The position numbers and the translations under genes were made by a program. 64,000 nucleotides of DNA, from NCBI GenBank assembly GCA_963556695.1, contig CAUWAG010000012.1, positions 2,666,001 through 2,730,000 on the forward strand, read 5' to 3'. The notes beneath the pieces were generated by a model that saw only the letters and a program-made list of their open reading frames with translations, ran no database searches and had not been told where the DNA came from. The DNA is from Anthostomella pinea (lineage: Eukaryota > Ascomycota > Sordariomycetes > Xylariales > Xylariaceae). Below, one piece after another: positions 13,945 through 23,930 of the stretch; position 1 is the first letter of the stretch; each line of letters starts with the position of its first letter.

Positions 13945-14167
13945 CAAATTATTATCTTTTTAGCGGCTAGGCTAGCTAGCTGGTTAAACCTAGTTAGTAG
14001 TAATAAGTAGCAGGTTAATAGCAGGTGGCTATAAGTGTATTAGAAATCAATGTACAGCTAAGGATTTTTTTCAATGTACACGTAATAAGACTGTTTAAGA
14101 AACTGCTGACCTAATTAAATCACTCCAAGAAGTAGATGGTTCATACATAATATGAGTACAGTTGTTC

Positions 14168-14236
14168 AGATCCAGATCCAGATCCAGGTCCAGCCTCCAG
14201 CCTCCAGCCTCCAGCCTCCAGCCTCCAGCCTCCGTC
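14168..14236. repeat. 6-bp and 7-bp tandem repeats 3' of the Cys-rich gene
   Basis: About four copies of GATCCA are followed by about six or seven copies of a 7-bp unit (CCAGCCT). They lie just beyond the stop codon of the minus-strand gene ending at 14249, so probably in its 3' UTR. Confidence 0.85.
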
Positions 14237-14248
14237 CTCCGCTCCGCT

Positions 14249-15330
14249 CTAGCTCGCGAGCTCGCCCGCCTCGCGACTATGCGGCAGCTCCTGCGGTCCG
14301 AACCCCCCCGCATTGACATGCCGCGCTAGCGCCAGATCATGCTGGCGGTAGTACAACTCGCTCATGGAACTTGTTGTTGACGACGGCGTATAGAGGCTGC
14401 CCGGATTGTTGGGATAATACCCCGCCGCCGCCGCCGCCGTCTTGTTGTTCCCCTCGGCCCCGGTGGCGGCGGCGGCAGCCTTCTTCCGCCTCTGCAGGCC
14501 CACCCAGACCAGCGCCGTCAGGATGGCCAGCCCGATGGGCACGCCGACGCCGAGCCCGATGGCGAGGTCGCGCGTGCTGTTGGTGTTGCTGCTGTATGCG
14601 ACTGGGCACTCTGTGGCGGTCTGGTTGGCCGCGGCGCAGGCTGTGCTGCTTGCGTCGGCGTCGGCGGCGCCGCGCGCTGGGCTGCTGTGGGTTGCTACTG
14701 CTGTTTCGCTCGTGGTGGTGGTGCCCCTTGAGATGGGGGTGGTGCTGGAGGTGGTGCTGGATTGCGCGGTGGCTGTCGCCGCCAGACGTGCAACGGGCGG
14801 CTGGATGCCCGTCGGGTCGGTGATGGGGAAGAAGTCCGTGGCTGTGCTGCAACAGCTATCGTCTTTCGTCCCGCAGCACCAGCCGGCGTCGCCGCAAGAC
14901 CAGGGGAACATGTAGCCGTTGGGGTCATCTGATATCATAACAAAAGTCCATGGTCAGCTTTCAACGATCTCATAGTCTTGTTACAGATGGGCTGGCCATA
15001 CTTACCTGATTCCGCGGTGCAGTAGTTGGTGCAGGCCCCGGTCCACTTCGGGTCCGTACACCCCTCCTGGCTGAGGATCATGCTGTTGCCATCGCCGGCG
15101 TTCTGGATCATGCACAGCCCGTTGGACAGGCAGAAGTCGTCCTGGCTGCAGCACACCGAGACGTCGGCGCTGGCGTCGCACGGCACCCACGAGGCGACGT
15201 AGGCGTCCGGGTCCGATACCCACAGGTCGCCATTGTTCTTGTAGCAGTCTTTTGCTGCCGCGACGGATGTGATAGCAGAGGTGGCTGCTATCAGAGTGAG
15301 CAGACCATTGAATCTCGCACGGCTGGCCAT
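14249..15330 (-). CDS. Cys-rich extracellular protein with one membrane anchor (unknown function)
   Basis: Two exons, 15330-15006 and 14928-14249, encode 334 aa. I start at the ATG at 15330 because a clean signal peptide follows (MASRARFNGLLTLIAATSAI). An upstream in-frame ATG at 15429 would put charged residues before it. The mature N-terminal half has many paired cysteines (CCSQDDFCLSNGLC; CGDAGWCCGTKDDSCC), then a Ser/Thr-rich stalk. A hydrophobic segment (LAIGLGVGVPIGLAILTALV) is followed by basic RRKK, and a roughly 90-residue cytoplasmic tail ends the protein. This is the layout of many fungal plasma-membrane surface proteins of unknown role. Joining the exons at G|AT keeps phase and the Cys pattern. 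I do not recognise a named family. Confidence 0.8.
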
Positions 15331-16176
15331 GGCAGCGGCAAACTGATTAACGGCGAAGGCTCGTCGTCTCAACTTCTGTCGCGGGGCATGAAGAACTGAT
15401 GAGACAGAAGAAAACCTGGAAAGACTCAAGACCCAAAGAGAAGGAGGTGAACAACAACCATCGTCACTCGAACCAGGTTCCCGGGCGGCTTCGTCGTGGC
15501 ATTAATACATGAATCGGATGAATCCTACCTTGCAGCAGTACTCCTGCTTGCGCGCTTCAAATGGGTCACTGACTCCCCTTCAAATGAGAGATTCCCACAA
15601 GACGATACCCGCCCAGGTAGCCCAGAATACTATCAATAGGTAAGCGACGTTATCAGTCTGGGCGGGCATGATGTCAGATATGAAGGGATATGCGCTTGAT
15701 ATTGCTGTTCTCGGCTGCTGTGCCGCAACTCTGCTGGTGGAAGTCCTGCTGTGCCGCGACTCGGCTGCTGGAAGGCTTGCTGTGCCGCGCCGCAGGAGTC
15801 CCTCGCAGCAGGACCTGGCGAGCTGAAGTGCCAGAAGTGGACACTGGATGGTAAGGTGACAGAGGTCTGGGGCTTTATGAGCAAAAGGTTGAGGGAGGAT
15901 CCTGCGAGAAGGAGTGGGCTAAGATGCGGTCGACGGCGAGTCACACAGGCCTTCGGATCCCTCGCTTCCCACGTGCTCCTTCCAACACTGCGGCGCGGGC
16001 GAGCATGGAGCAAACTGTCACTGCCGGGCGCTTCATCACGATGATTCCCGTCGCATCGGATGTGGACACTGGACACTGGACACCTGCATGGAGCGATCTA
16101 CGGAATAACAACGGAACCGTTGATCATTCTAGGTATATACAGAACGGATCCATGTTCACCTACGCATGCAAGGCTA
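15331..16176. other. Intergenic
   Basis: No supported gene. Three imperfect copies of CTGCTGTGCCGC occur between about 15715 and 15795. Open frames on both strands overlap and lack motifs. Confidence 0.5.
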
Positions 16177-17675
16177 TCACGCGAAAGCCTGGATTCCCGT
16201 GATGGCTCTCCCAAGAATGAGACCTATAGATATACCCTGTTAGCAACTCTTATCTGCCATGATTAGACTACATCACGGAACGAATTAACTTACTATGAAT
16301 ATCACTCTGTCCCTCGTACGTCTGCGTCACGAACAGATTTGCCACGTGCCGCCCAATGCCATACTCATCACTCACCGCATTGCCGCCAAAGATCTCCTGC
16401 AGCACGCGCGCATTGACGAGTGCGCGGTCGCAGTTTTGCCGCTTGACCATACTGATCATCTCAGGCGCGACCTTCCCCGCGTCCTTGAGCCTCCCGACTT
16501 GGATCGCGGCCAACGTGCCGTACGCCGCGTCGGTGACGGCGTCCGACAGCTTCTTCTGCACGAGCTGATACTTGGCGATAGGATTATCCTTAAACTGCCT
16601 GCGCTCCAGGGCGTACGTGCGCGCGCGCGCGATGCAGTCCTCGAGCGCGCCCATGGTGCCGAGCGCGATGCCAAAACGGGCGCTGTTCAGGCACGAGAAC
16701 GGCCCGCGCAGGCCCTCGACCTCGGGGAACATGTGCGCTTCGGGAACGGGGCAGTCGTCCAGCTGGATCATGCCGGTCGTGCTCGCGCGCAGCCCGTTCT
16801 TGTCCTTGATGGGCGGCGTGTCCAGCGTGCCCGGCGGGCAGTCCTTGCGCTCGACCAGGAACCCACGGATCTTGCCCGAGCTCTGCAGGCGGGCCCACAC
16901 GAGCAACACGTCGGCGATGGGCGAGTTCGTGATCCAGGTCTTGGAGCCGCTCAGGAGTAAATATCCCTTTTTGTTTGGGTGCGGGCGCGCCGTCGTCTCC
17001 ATGCTGCCCGGGTCGCTGCCGTGGTTCGGCTCCGTGAGCCCGAAGGCGCCGAGCAGCTTGCCCTGCGCCATGAGCGGCAGGAACTTGTCCTTCTGCTCCG
17101 CGGATCCGAACTCGTGGATCCCGCCCATGACGAGCGACGACTGTACCGACATGCCCGAGCGGTAGCCGCTGTCGACGCGCTCGACGGCGCGCGTTATTAG
17201 CCCCGAGGCTACGGTCGAGGCGCCGGCGCAGCCGTAGCCGGTGAGGTTCGCGCCGAGGAGACCGAGCTCGCCCATCTCGAGGAGAATATTCGGGTCGTAG
17301 TGTTCATCGCGGTAGGCCTCTGGATGCGTGACATTTGTTAGCGGAGGAAATCCTAGACTGTAGTAAATGGGCTTGATTCAATCGCGCCATCGTACTGCAG
17401 CACACGCACTGCGGATGGCGGATTCCGGAGAGAACTCATGTACCTAGAACCCGCGGCAGCAACTGCTCCTGGCAGTACCGCTCGGCCGTCTCCGAGATGG
17501 CTATCTCGTCCTCTGTGAGCAGGTCCTTGCTTACCAAGGGATCCTGCCAGTCGAACGCTGGTCCGGAGGCGGATGCGTAGCTCCTAGAGGCAGTGGGACA
17601 TTGGAGTCTTCCTCTGAGGCGAGCAGCTAGCGTCGGCCGGGCGCCTCGTAGAGACGAGATTGTCGGTCGGAACAT
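16177..17675 (-). CDS. Glutaryl-CoA dehydrogenase, mitochondrial (acyl-CoA dehydrogenase family)
   Basis: FAD enzyme of the mitochondrial matrix that oxidises and decarboxylates glutaryl-CoA to crotonyl-CoA in lysine/tryptophan breakdown. Three exons: 17675-17444, 17319-16294, 16223-16177, giving 434 aa (human enzyme about 438). The N-terminus is Arg/Ser-rich and presequence-like. Family motifs include AFGLTEPNHGSDPGSM, GSKTWITNSPIADVLLVWAR and KRQNCDRALVNARVLQEIFG. The catalytic Glu lies in TYEGQSDIH. The third exon supplies LILGRAITGIQAF, the conserved GCDH C-terminus. Reading through the last donor would give a false, shorter end (KLIRSVM), so the 47-nt exon matters. Other acyl-CoA dehydrogenases are less likely because of the C-terminus and ISDEYG-type motif. 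Confidence 0.93.
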
Positions 17676-17837
17676 GGCGGCACTCTCAATTGGAATTGCC
17701 AGGAATTGATGCCGGTGGGAGGAGCGGAGGAACCGGACAGAGCCATCGTGGAGCTGGGAATGTGTAAGGTAGTGGTGATGGTGGTGGTGATGGCCGTGAC
17801 GTGATGGCGGTTGGCGGGGCCGAGGTTGCAGTCAGTC

Positions 17838-17891
17838 CACTGTCCAGTCCACTGTCCAGTTCACTGTCCAGTTCACTGTCCAGTTCACTGT
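17838..17891. repeat. 12-bp minisatellite (4.5 copies)
   Basis: Unit CACTGTCCAGTT (or ...GTC in the first copy), tandem and nearly perfect. It lies upstream of the glutaryl-CoA dehydrogenase start in a gene-free stretch. Confidence 0.9.
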
Positions 17892-18197
17892 GCATCGTCC
17901 ACGGCGGGTTTCCGAGACCGGCCCTCCCGGCTAACCTGGAATCTCTTCAAGCACCCCAACATCCACCACTCATTGGAATTCATCAGACCCAATGCTTCTT
18001 CTCATTGGAGACGTTGGGTTTATATTTTGCCTAGAACGCCTCGGTGATTTCTGTCTCCATTTTGTCTACGGCTCCGTCATTCATAGACACCCCTAGGATC
18101 CCCAGCGACTCGTCGAACTGCAACTCTGCCAAATCGCAGGGCCACATCTCTTGTCTCAAACATCTTCTGTCCCTCTACTAAAAACGTCTTAGAGGAA

Positions 18198-18966
18198 CTA
18201 AGTACTTTCTAGATTTTTACCTTTCACAGCGCAAGGCAATGGAGTACCCTGGGACATACCCTCGCAGGGGTCCCCTACATACCCGTACTCCCCCTGGTCG
18301 ATGGGCACCCTATCTCGTCTAGCAGATACGCCCTCGCTACAAGTGCAGCCAGCTACAGAGTATTTAGTATTTGTGATACCTTCTCCGAAGTCCTGAAGCG
18401 GCCGGAGCACAATGACGCCCGCCAGCTTGCCTGCTGCGCTCGGGACTAAGCGCAAGTCGGGGTCGGCACCGTGTTCGAGGATTCAGACGACGTGTAGCAC
18501 GCTGGGATTGACTTCACTTGCAAATGCATCAAGGTTGTCTCGATCCTTGAACTGTGTGAGAATAATCAACGTCAAGGTCCCGCTGGCGTCTCCTCTCCAC
18601 GGGACGGCTGATTGCCCTGCCCCTACCAACCAGGCTTGCACCACTTCCCAGCACCTGCGGAAAAGAGGTCACCTGACGGACATGGTGGTGGCAAAATAAT
18701 TCCTCAGGTCCAGCAGGCATGCCACTATGTTCCCAGAACACGCTAGGGGACGATCTGGTTGTTGGAAAGGCCATGGGCAACTCGAAGCCTGCTTGAGTAA
18801 TTGGTATGCCATTGAGGATATATACCATATGGTTCTCATTCAAACTTGGCAGATGGCCTGCTGCCTGAGGGCCGTCAAGCTCTCTCGGGGTAACCAGATT
18901 CTGCAAGTCGTCGAACAATTGTTGCCCATGCCCACAGAGGTGCCTGTTGCATGTCGGTCATGCTGA
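18198..18966 (-). pseudogene. Decayed gene remnant, unknown family
   Basis: Two coding-like pieces lie on the minus strand. The upstream one (about 18918-18600) includes FELPMAFPTTRSSPSVFWEH. The downstream one includes FKDRDNLDAFASEVNPSVLH and ILEHGADPDLRL. They sit in different frames, and the second is interrupted by an in-frame TGA at 18485-18483. The reading between them could be an intron or a frameshift; I cannot decide. I do not recognise the family. The limits given are those of the open pieces, not of a defined gene. Confidence 0.4.
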
Positions 18967-19485
18967 TGCTCTCACTCCCTCTCACCATTTCTGATGAGGC
19001 ATGATATGGGGACATGAGCCACGATCCTCACCTACTCGCCAGTCCCGATCAACCGAAAGAAGACGCTGTTCGAGCAGAACAATCTGAACTATCACCAACA
19101 ACATCTCACTTGGAGTTGATGGAGCATGTTCAGTGAGGTACAGCCCATCATAATGGCCAATGTGTGTTATGGCAGCCTCAACCCGTACGGCGTCTCTCCT
19201 TCCTCCGCAGCTGCCCGTATCGTCTGCTGCACCTGAAGGAAGGAGTATGACCCGCCTGTGTCAGCCAGGTCTTTCCCAATACCACACCAGCTGATGACAT
19301 CGGAGTGTTAGAGGACGTAGCTTTATCCCCGCTGGTGGAAACTGCTCAGCAAACTCCCATCCACGCCTCTGTCGACCTCTCGACCTCTTGAAACACGACC
19401 CAGAGAGTGTCGGCGATTCCTTCAACAAGCATTATTCCTTAGCTCGTATCCTTTTCGTTCATCCCTTCAAATCGACCCTAAGACT
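18967..19485. other. Promoter/5' leader region of the 19.7-kb gene
   Basis: No supported gene. The tail of this interval should be the 5' leader that carries the 56-codon uORF starting at 19486. Confidence 0.4.
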
Positions 19486-19656
19486 ATGTTCTCCACCCTC
19501 ACCAAGGCTAAAATCATCTTCAAGATCGTCTGCTTTACGATTCACCGATCCCTCAAGTCCTCTTTCGAAGTCTTGCACCTCTTGAAGTATTGCACTTGTT
19601 GCCTCCCCAATCTAAAGCCTGACGACGACTCCGACTCCGACTCCGAGGAGTCATGA
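19486..19656 (+). CDS. Upstream ORF (56 codons) before the disordered-protein gene
   Basis: ATG at 19486 to TGA at 19654-19656, ending only 10 nt before the ATG of the next gene at 19667. The peptide starts MFSTLTKAKIIFKIVCFTIH, has a hydrophobic/basic N-terminal half, a CTCC cluster, and a strongly acidic Asp/Ser tail (DDDSDSDSEES). This biased but orderly composition is unlike random leader sequence. It could be a translated, possibly regulatory uORF, or a separate small protein. Alternatively it could belong to an upstream exon that splices into the next gene. Function unknown. Confidence 0.45.
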   Translation: MFSTLTKAKIIFKIVCFTIHRSLKSSFEVLHLLKYCTCCLPNLKPDDDSDSDSEES

Positions 19657-19666
19657 GCACGTACCT

Positions 19667-22173
19667 ATGCATCCACTGAACCATGGAGCGCCATCATTCG
19701 ACGACAACGTTTCCCTACCAGGTTTCAAATTCGCCCACGGCTACGGTTTCAAGACCAGCCAGCAGACTTCTTATAGATGCAACACGCCGGGCTGCCGATA
19801 CCCGCACCCGGATGAGAGCAAGACCGCTGATGGTCGAGAACACAAGAATGGGCCCCGTCTCTCCCCGACCAGGAGACCCAGCGCCCCCTTCGAGCCGGTT
19901 TTCCGCAGAATCTCTTCTCGTCGCGAGGCGGATAGGCCCTCCGAGGCTTCTGCAGATAGCACCTCGATCAGTCCATTCGAGCTCGACCCCGAGAGCTCTG
20001 ATGCCCGTGGGCAACAGATCGTGAACCACGAGGCAATATCCACTTGGCTTCACAGCATTGTGTCTAGTTCCGAGCAATCCGTCATTCGCACTAGCTTGCC
20101 CCTTGAGCTGGAGCACTCGTCCCCTTTGTCGTCTGAGACTGCTGCAAGCGAGGACCAACTGGACGTGATGGTAATCATACCCATCAGTTCACGAAGCAGA
20201 CGGATTCACACTCGTGGACATAGATCCACGCGTTCGGGGACTGGCTTTGACGGGCCTCTCTCCTCGCCTAGTGATACACAACTCCGCCCACCGTCCCACG
20301 TTCTTGGCGACCAAATAGGGGCATCGATGCGCAGTGCTGCCCTGCCCAACAGATCTCAGAGGCTCAAGTCTGACACGTCTGGCTCAATCGACTGGGAGAA
20401 AAGCTGGCCGAAGCGTAAGCCACGCCGAGCGCACAACGTTTCCGAGGTTTCACCAGATCCAGCAGCCCTCATCCATGCTGCTGACTTTTTCGCAATGGTC
20501 ACCCAAAAGGACGACAGCGTTGATGACGGCAATGCTGACGACATGTTATGCCCTGATTTCAAGGTCCACCACGCACAGTTCCACGCGATTCAGCAGTTGG
20601 CTCTGAAGTCCTGCCCAGAACTTCATCGCCAAGTAGGGGACTTTGCTCAAACAGTAAACAAGGTATGTGTCCAAGTTTTACCCCTTCAAAGTTCCAAACT
20701 AAGATGACCTAGAGTGAAGCAGGTCTACCCCTGGTCGCGCCAAACTATTCTGAGTTCGATAAGTCTCGTCATCGGCATCGCCCCCGCGTGTCTGACACGC
20801 TCTCGAAAGGGTTTCGATCGCTAGGCCGCAAACTTTATCGCTCTGGGTCCTCAAGTCATTCTGCTCGCTCAGACTTTCCAGCGCCTCCCGACGGAAAAGA
20901 ACGCCGCTACCTCGCACGCGACTCTACGGACGTATGGCCGTCATCCGGTGAGGAGTCTCCCGTCTTCAACACGCCCGAGTCCCCTGGAACACCGGCCTAT
21001 TCCAGTGGAAGTTATGTTGACCCCTTGGCAATGGCGGCTTTGATGATCACTGCGGCAGACCTTGACCGACTCTCGGGGACTGGAAGTCGCCAACAGCGAG
21101 CAGGGGCATCTGGGTCGTCGAGGTCACAGACGCCGCTGTCAAGTGGCGTTGACAGCCCAATAAACGGCCCCTCTGTGTCTGGTCTTGCGACGCCCGATAA
21201 CACCCCCAATTACTCACCTTCGACATCTTTACCTCAAGTTAGCCAGACAAGTCTAGCTGCCCGGCCACCACAAAGACCAGGGCAGAGACGGAGAGCCCAG
21301 CGAAGTCGCTTGTCAGAGGTTACGACGCCAGAGGAACCTGGGTCACTGATTGAGCCTGTTGATTACGTCGCGGAACCCACGCTTTCGTATTTATCCTCCG
21401 CCGTTGGGACTCTACAGGAAATATCGGGCGAACTCGAAAACGCAAATCCTGAGAGCCTTTATCCAAGACCTTTGACTATAAGCCGCGAAGGTACGCCAAG
21501 CGTGCATTCACCAGACAAGAATACTGGGTTAGTCCAAACTGCCTCGCGGTCAGTGCGAAAGCGATCAGGTACTCTGCCCACGTATAGCCCGTCGCAAGTC
21601 ACCAAGCTTCCCGAAGTGGACTCAGAAGAATATTTCTTTGCGCCAGTACGCACGTCGTCGATTGGCCAAACACCAGAATCCATGTACGGCCGGGGTAGCG
21701 TCGCTGACGCGCATGATACACAGGCATCAGCAAGATTATCTCGTACTTTTGGCTATAGGCCAACATTCATGACCTCAACCAGTTCACCAGGCCCACGACG
21801 GATACCAACTCTGCCTGTTGGAACCCAAAGTCCTGCCGAACCAGAGCCAAACACTAACGTAGTGGTTGGTGCAAGTCGCACGATATCCCTTGAACATGCG
21901 GTTGAGTGCATTGGTGCAGCTGCTGACGACTTGGAACTCGAGGGATCGAGGTCAAACTCCTGCCATCCTGATACCTGGTCGGAGTCCCAAGGTGAACCCG
22001 GTGACTCGGAATTCTTCTGCCCCCCAGATTGTCCCAATACCAGACACACCAGTCGTCAGGCATCCGCTCAGCCATCGAGACTTTTTCGACAGAATAGCGG
22101 CGGGACAGTACATACGCGTGAGAACGGAGAGCTTATCGAGGAGGAGGAATGCGAGGCAGAGGAGGAAAACTGA
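19667..22173 (+). CDS. Large disordered protein of unknown function
   Basis: Two exons, 19667-20662 and 20713-22173, encode 818 aa. The 50-nt intron starts GTATGT and ends CTAG; the join is phase 0 and reads NK|SEAGLPLV. The first exon has a small Cys/His motif (CNTPGCRYPHPDES, residue about 40) and otherwise Ser/Arg/Pro-rich sequence. The second is almost entirely low-complexity Ser/Pro/Thr with an acidic end (EEEECEAEEEN). No catalytic domain, signal peptide or membrane span is visible. Such proteins are common as fungal signalling or cytoskeletal scaffolds, but that is only a guess. I do not recognise it. The 56-codon uORF ends 10 nt before this start. Confidence 0.75.
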
Positions 22174-22545
22174 GGGTTGAGTCTTGGCTTCGTCATGGGG
22201 GTGGAGGTCTTACTACTTGTTTGTGCAGACCTACATGTGTAGTCCTATTAAGTAGGCAATGGCATTCAAGTAACGTTACGAACTGGCAAAGTTGTCGCTT
22301 CAACTTCTGCGCACGCTTCACGTATTGATGTTGACAAAGGAATTATCATGGTGAGTGAGGTTTCGGGCAAAAGAACAGCTGGATTAATCGGCTGTGATAG
22401 CCCAGGCTGACATGACTGAATGAAGCAGCTACATGTAGCACTACAAGACTTACCGCAGAGATCTATAAAGAGCTTCGCCACATGAATCTATGATGAAATC
22501 ACAAGATTCGTAGATTTTTCTCGCCATCTAAAAAACGCGTACTCA
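22174..22545. other. Intergenic between convergent genes
   Basis: Short interval between two convergent genes. A GTGAGT donor-like site overlaps the last stop codon of the minus-strand gene (near 22545) and GTAAGT occurs again near 22450. The 3' end of that gene may therefore be spliced further, but I could not build a consistent extra exon. Confidence 0.35.
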
Positions 22546-23930
22546 CTAATCTGAACCCGTGCAATCCCCCTTGTTGCCGCCAAGGTCCTCAAAGGCCTGC
22601 CCGACGCAGCTCTTCTCGCCCACGAGCGCAGTGCCCGACGCCTTCCAGTCCCAGTCCGGGTCGCGGACATAGTCAAACTTCCAATTCGCGATGTCGCCGC
22701 ACTTGCTCTGGAGGTGGTTCTTCAGATCTTTGCCCCAGGCGCCGATGGCCGAGTCTTTGAGACCCCGGCCGCCCATGCTCCACGTGTCTCAGATGAACTT
22801 GTAGTCGGAGTGGCAGAACGTGTGCACCCAGTCCTGGAGGATGCCGTCAAGTTGGGAGAAAGGGAGGGGGAAGGCGGCGTGCGAGGCGTAGATCGGGTCT
22901 TGTCGGTCTGGTGTGGGTTGGCGGCTGTCGCAGGAGGTGCGCACGAAGATTGTTTGGCCGATTGGTGCGGCGGTGGCGTCGGGACCGGTCCAGATGTCGC
23001 GGACGCAGACGTCGCCCGTGGTCTTTTGGGGGGTCGTGCACCAGACGCCAGTGTTGGTGTCTTGGCGGGTTGCTTCGGTCACGGAGTGCTGGGTTGGAAG
23101 GGGGTGTTAGTCAGTTCAGTTCATGTTCATGTCAAAAGAGGAAAGAAGAAGACGGCACTACCATACCATGTCGTCTTCATGACGCCGACGTATGTGAAGT
23201 AGCCGCACTCGCCCTCGGCGATGTCGAACTTTCCCGGCCCGGCCGTGACGTCGAACTCGACCCTGTAGCCGCCGGATATACCGTGGGCGAAGGCGTACAT
23301 CCAGGCGTCGGGATAGCGGCCCGCGTCGTTGAAGCCGCTCGTGAGCGCCCGGTCGTGCGCGATCGTGCACGTGTTGGGGCCCCGGCAGTACGTGTTGGGG
23401 ATCGGCTGCTCGGTCATGTATTCGAAGGTCGTGCCTGTGTTGGGCAGGTTAGGGTTAGGGTGGTGATGGCGTTGCTTGAATGTTGGGGATAGAGATGTGG
23501 TCATGGGTATGGGTATGGATGGGTCAGGGTGTACGTACTGACTTGGCAGAAGAAGCTGCATTGCGTGTCCTTTGCCGCCTGCTTGGTGTAGTCGCACACA
23601 CCATCGGGGAGGAAATCCTGCAGGGTTGCTGCATGTACGTTAACAACCTGTCTTCAAACCCGTATGGCAAATTCCTATATAAATAGAACCAGAGAACAAT
23701 AAAGCTTGTTCTCGAAACCCAGCCTCAGGGTCTTGTGATGGGATATTTCTATACGTACGGCAGTCGGCCGCGGAGTATGTCTTGCCGATCTCGTACGAGG
23801 ATCCGAGGCCGTTGCAGGCGTCGCGCTTTGCGATGGCTTGGCTTGTGTTGTCATGGGAGTTTGGGGTAGGCGAAGCTTCTAAGCAGACGAACAGGGCTGC
23901 AAGGGCCCAGAGGCAGGTGAGGTCTAACAT
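22546..23930 (-). pseudogene. Secreted protein gene split by an in-frame TGA (unknown family)
   Basis: Exons by splice signals: 23930-23759, 23628-23539, 23434 to about 23165, then from about 23090 down. The N-terminus is a signal peptide (MLDLTCLWALAALFVCLEAS). The mature part has well-spaced cysteines (CDYTKQAAKDTQCSFFCQ; TYCRGPNTC; VWCTTPQKTTGDVC). In the last exon an in-frame TGA at 22791-22789 follows HTFCHSDYKFI. The frame continues cleanly for 81 more codons (DTWSMGGRGLKDS ... SCVGQAFEDLGGNKGDC) to TAG at 22546. The third intron has a good branch site and acceptor but no donor in matching phase, which may be a second lesion. Without the TGA this would be a normal secreted protein; with it, the product loses its last third. 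Function not recognised. Confidence 0.55.

Larger units (their letters stand above)
11230..14090. repeat. AT-rich, RIP-type block
   Basis: Base composition changes sharply near 11230 and again near 14090. Inside, the DNA is dominated by A and T, rich in TA and poor in CA/TG, with stops in every frame and no open frame of note. Outside, GC is near 50%. This is what RIP (C-to-T at CpA in repeated DNA) leaves in transposon relics of filamentous ascomycetes. The original element cannot be named. The left edge holds two copies of AATACTCTACT (about 11236 and 11262) that could be terminal-repeat remains. One segment, 13302-13763, is far less AT-rich and is an LTR copy (listed separately). Confidence 0.85.

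Noticed and set aside
16268..16293. Read-through end (KLIRSVM) of glutaryl-CoA dehydrogenase
   Set aside because: It is intron sequence; splicing to 16223 restores the conserved LILGRAITGIQAF end.
23448..23463. TTAGGGTTAGGG, telomere-like
   Set aside because: Only two units, within an intron; far too short for telomere or interstitial telomere array.
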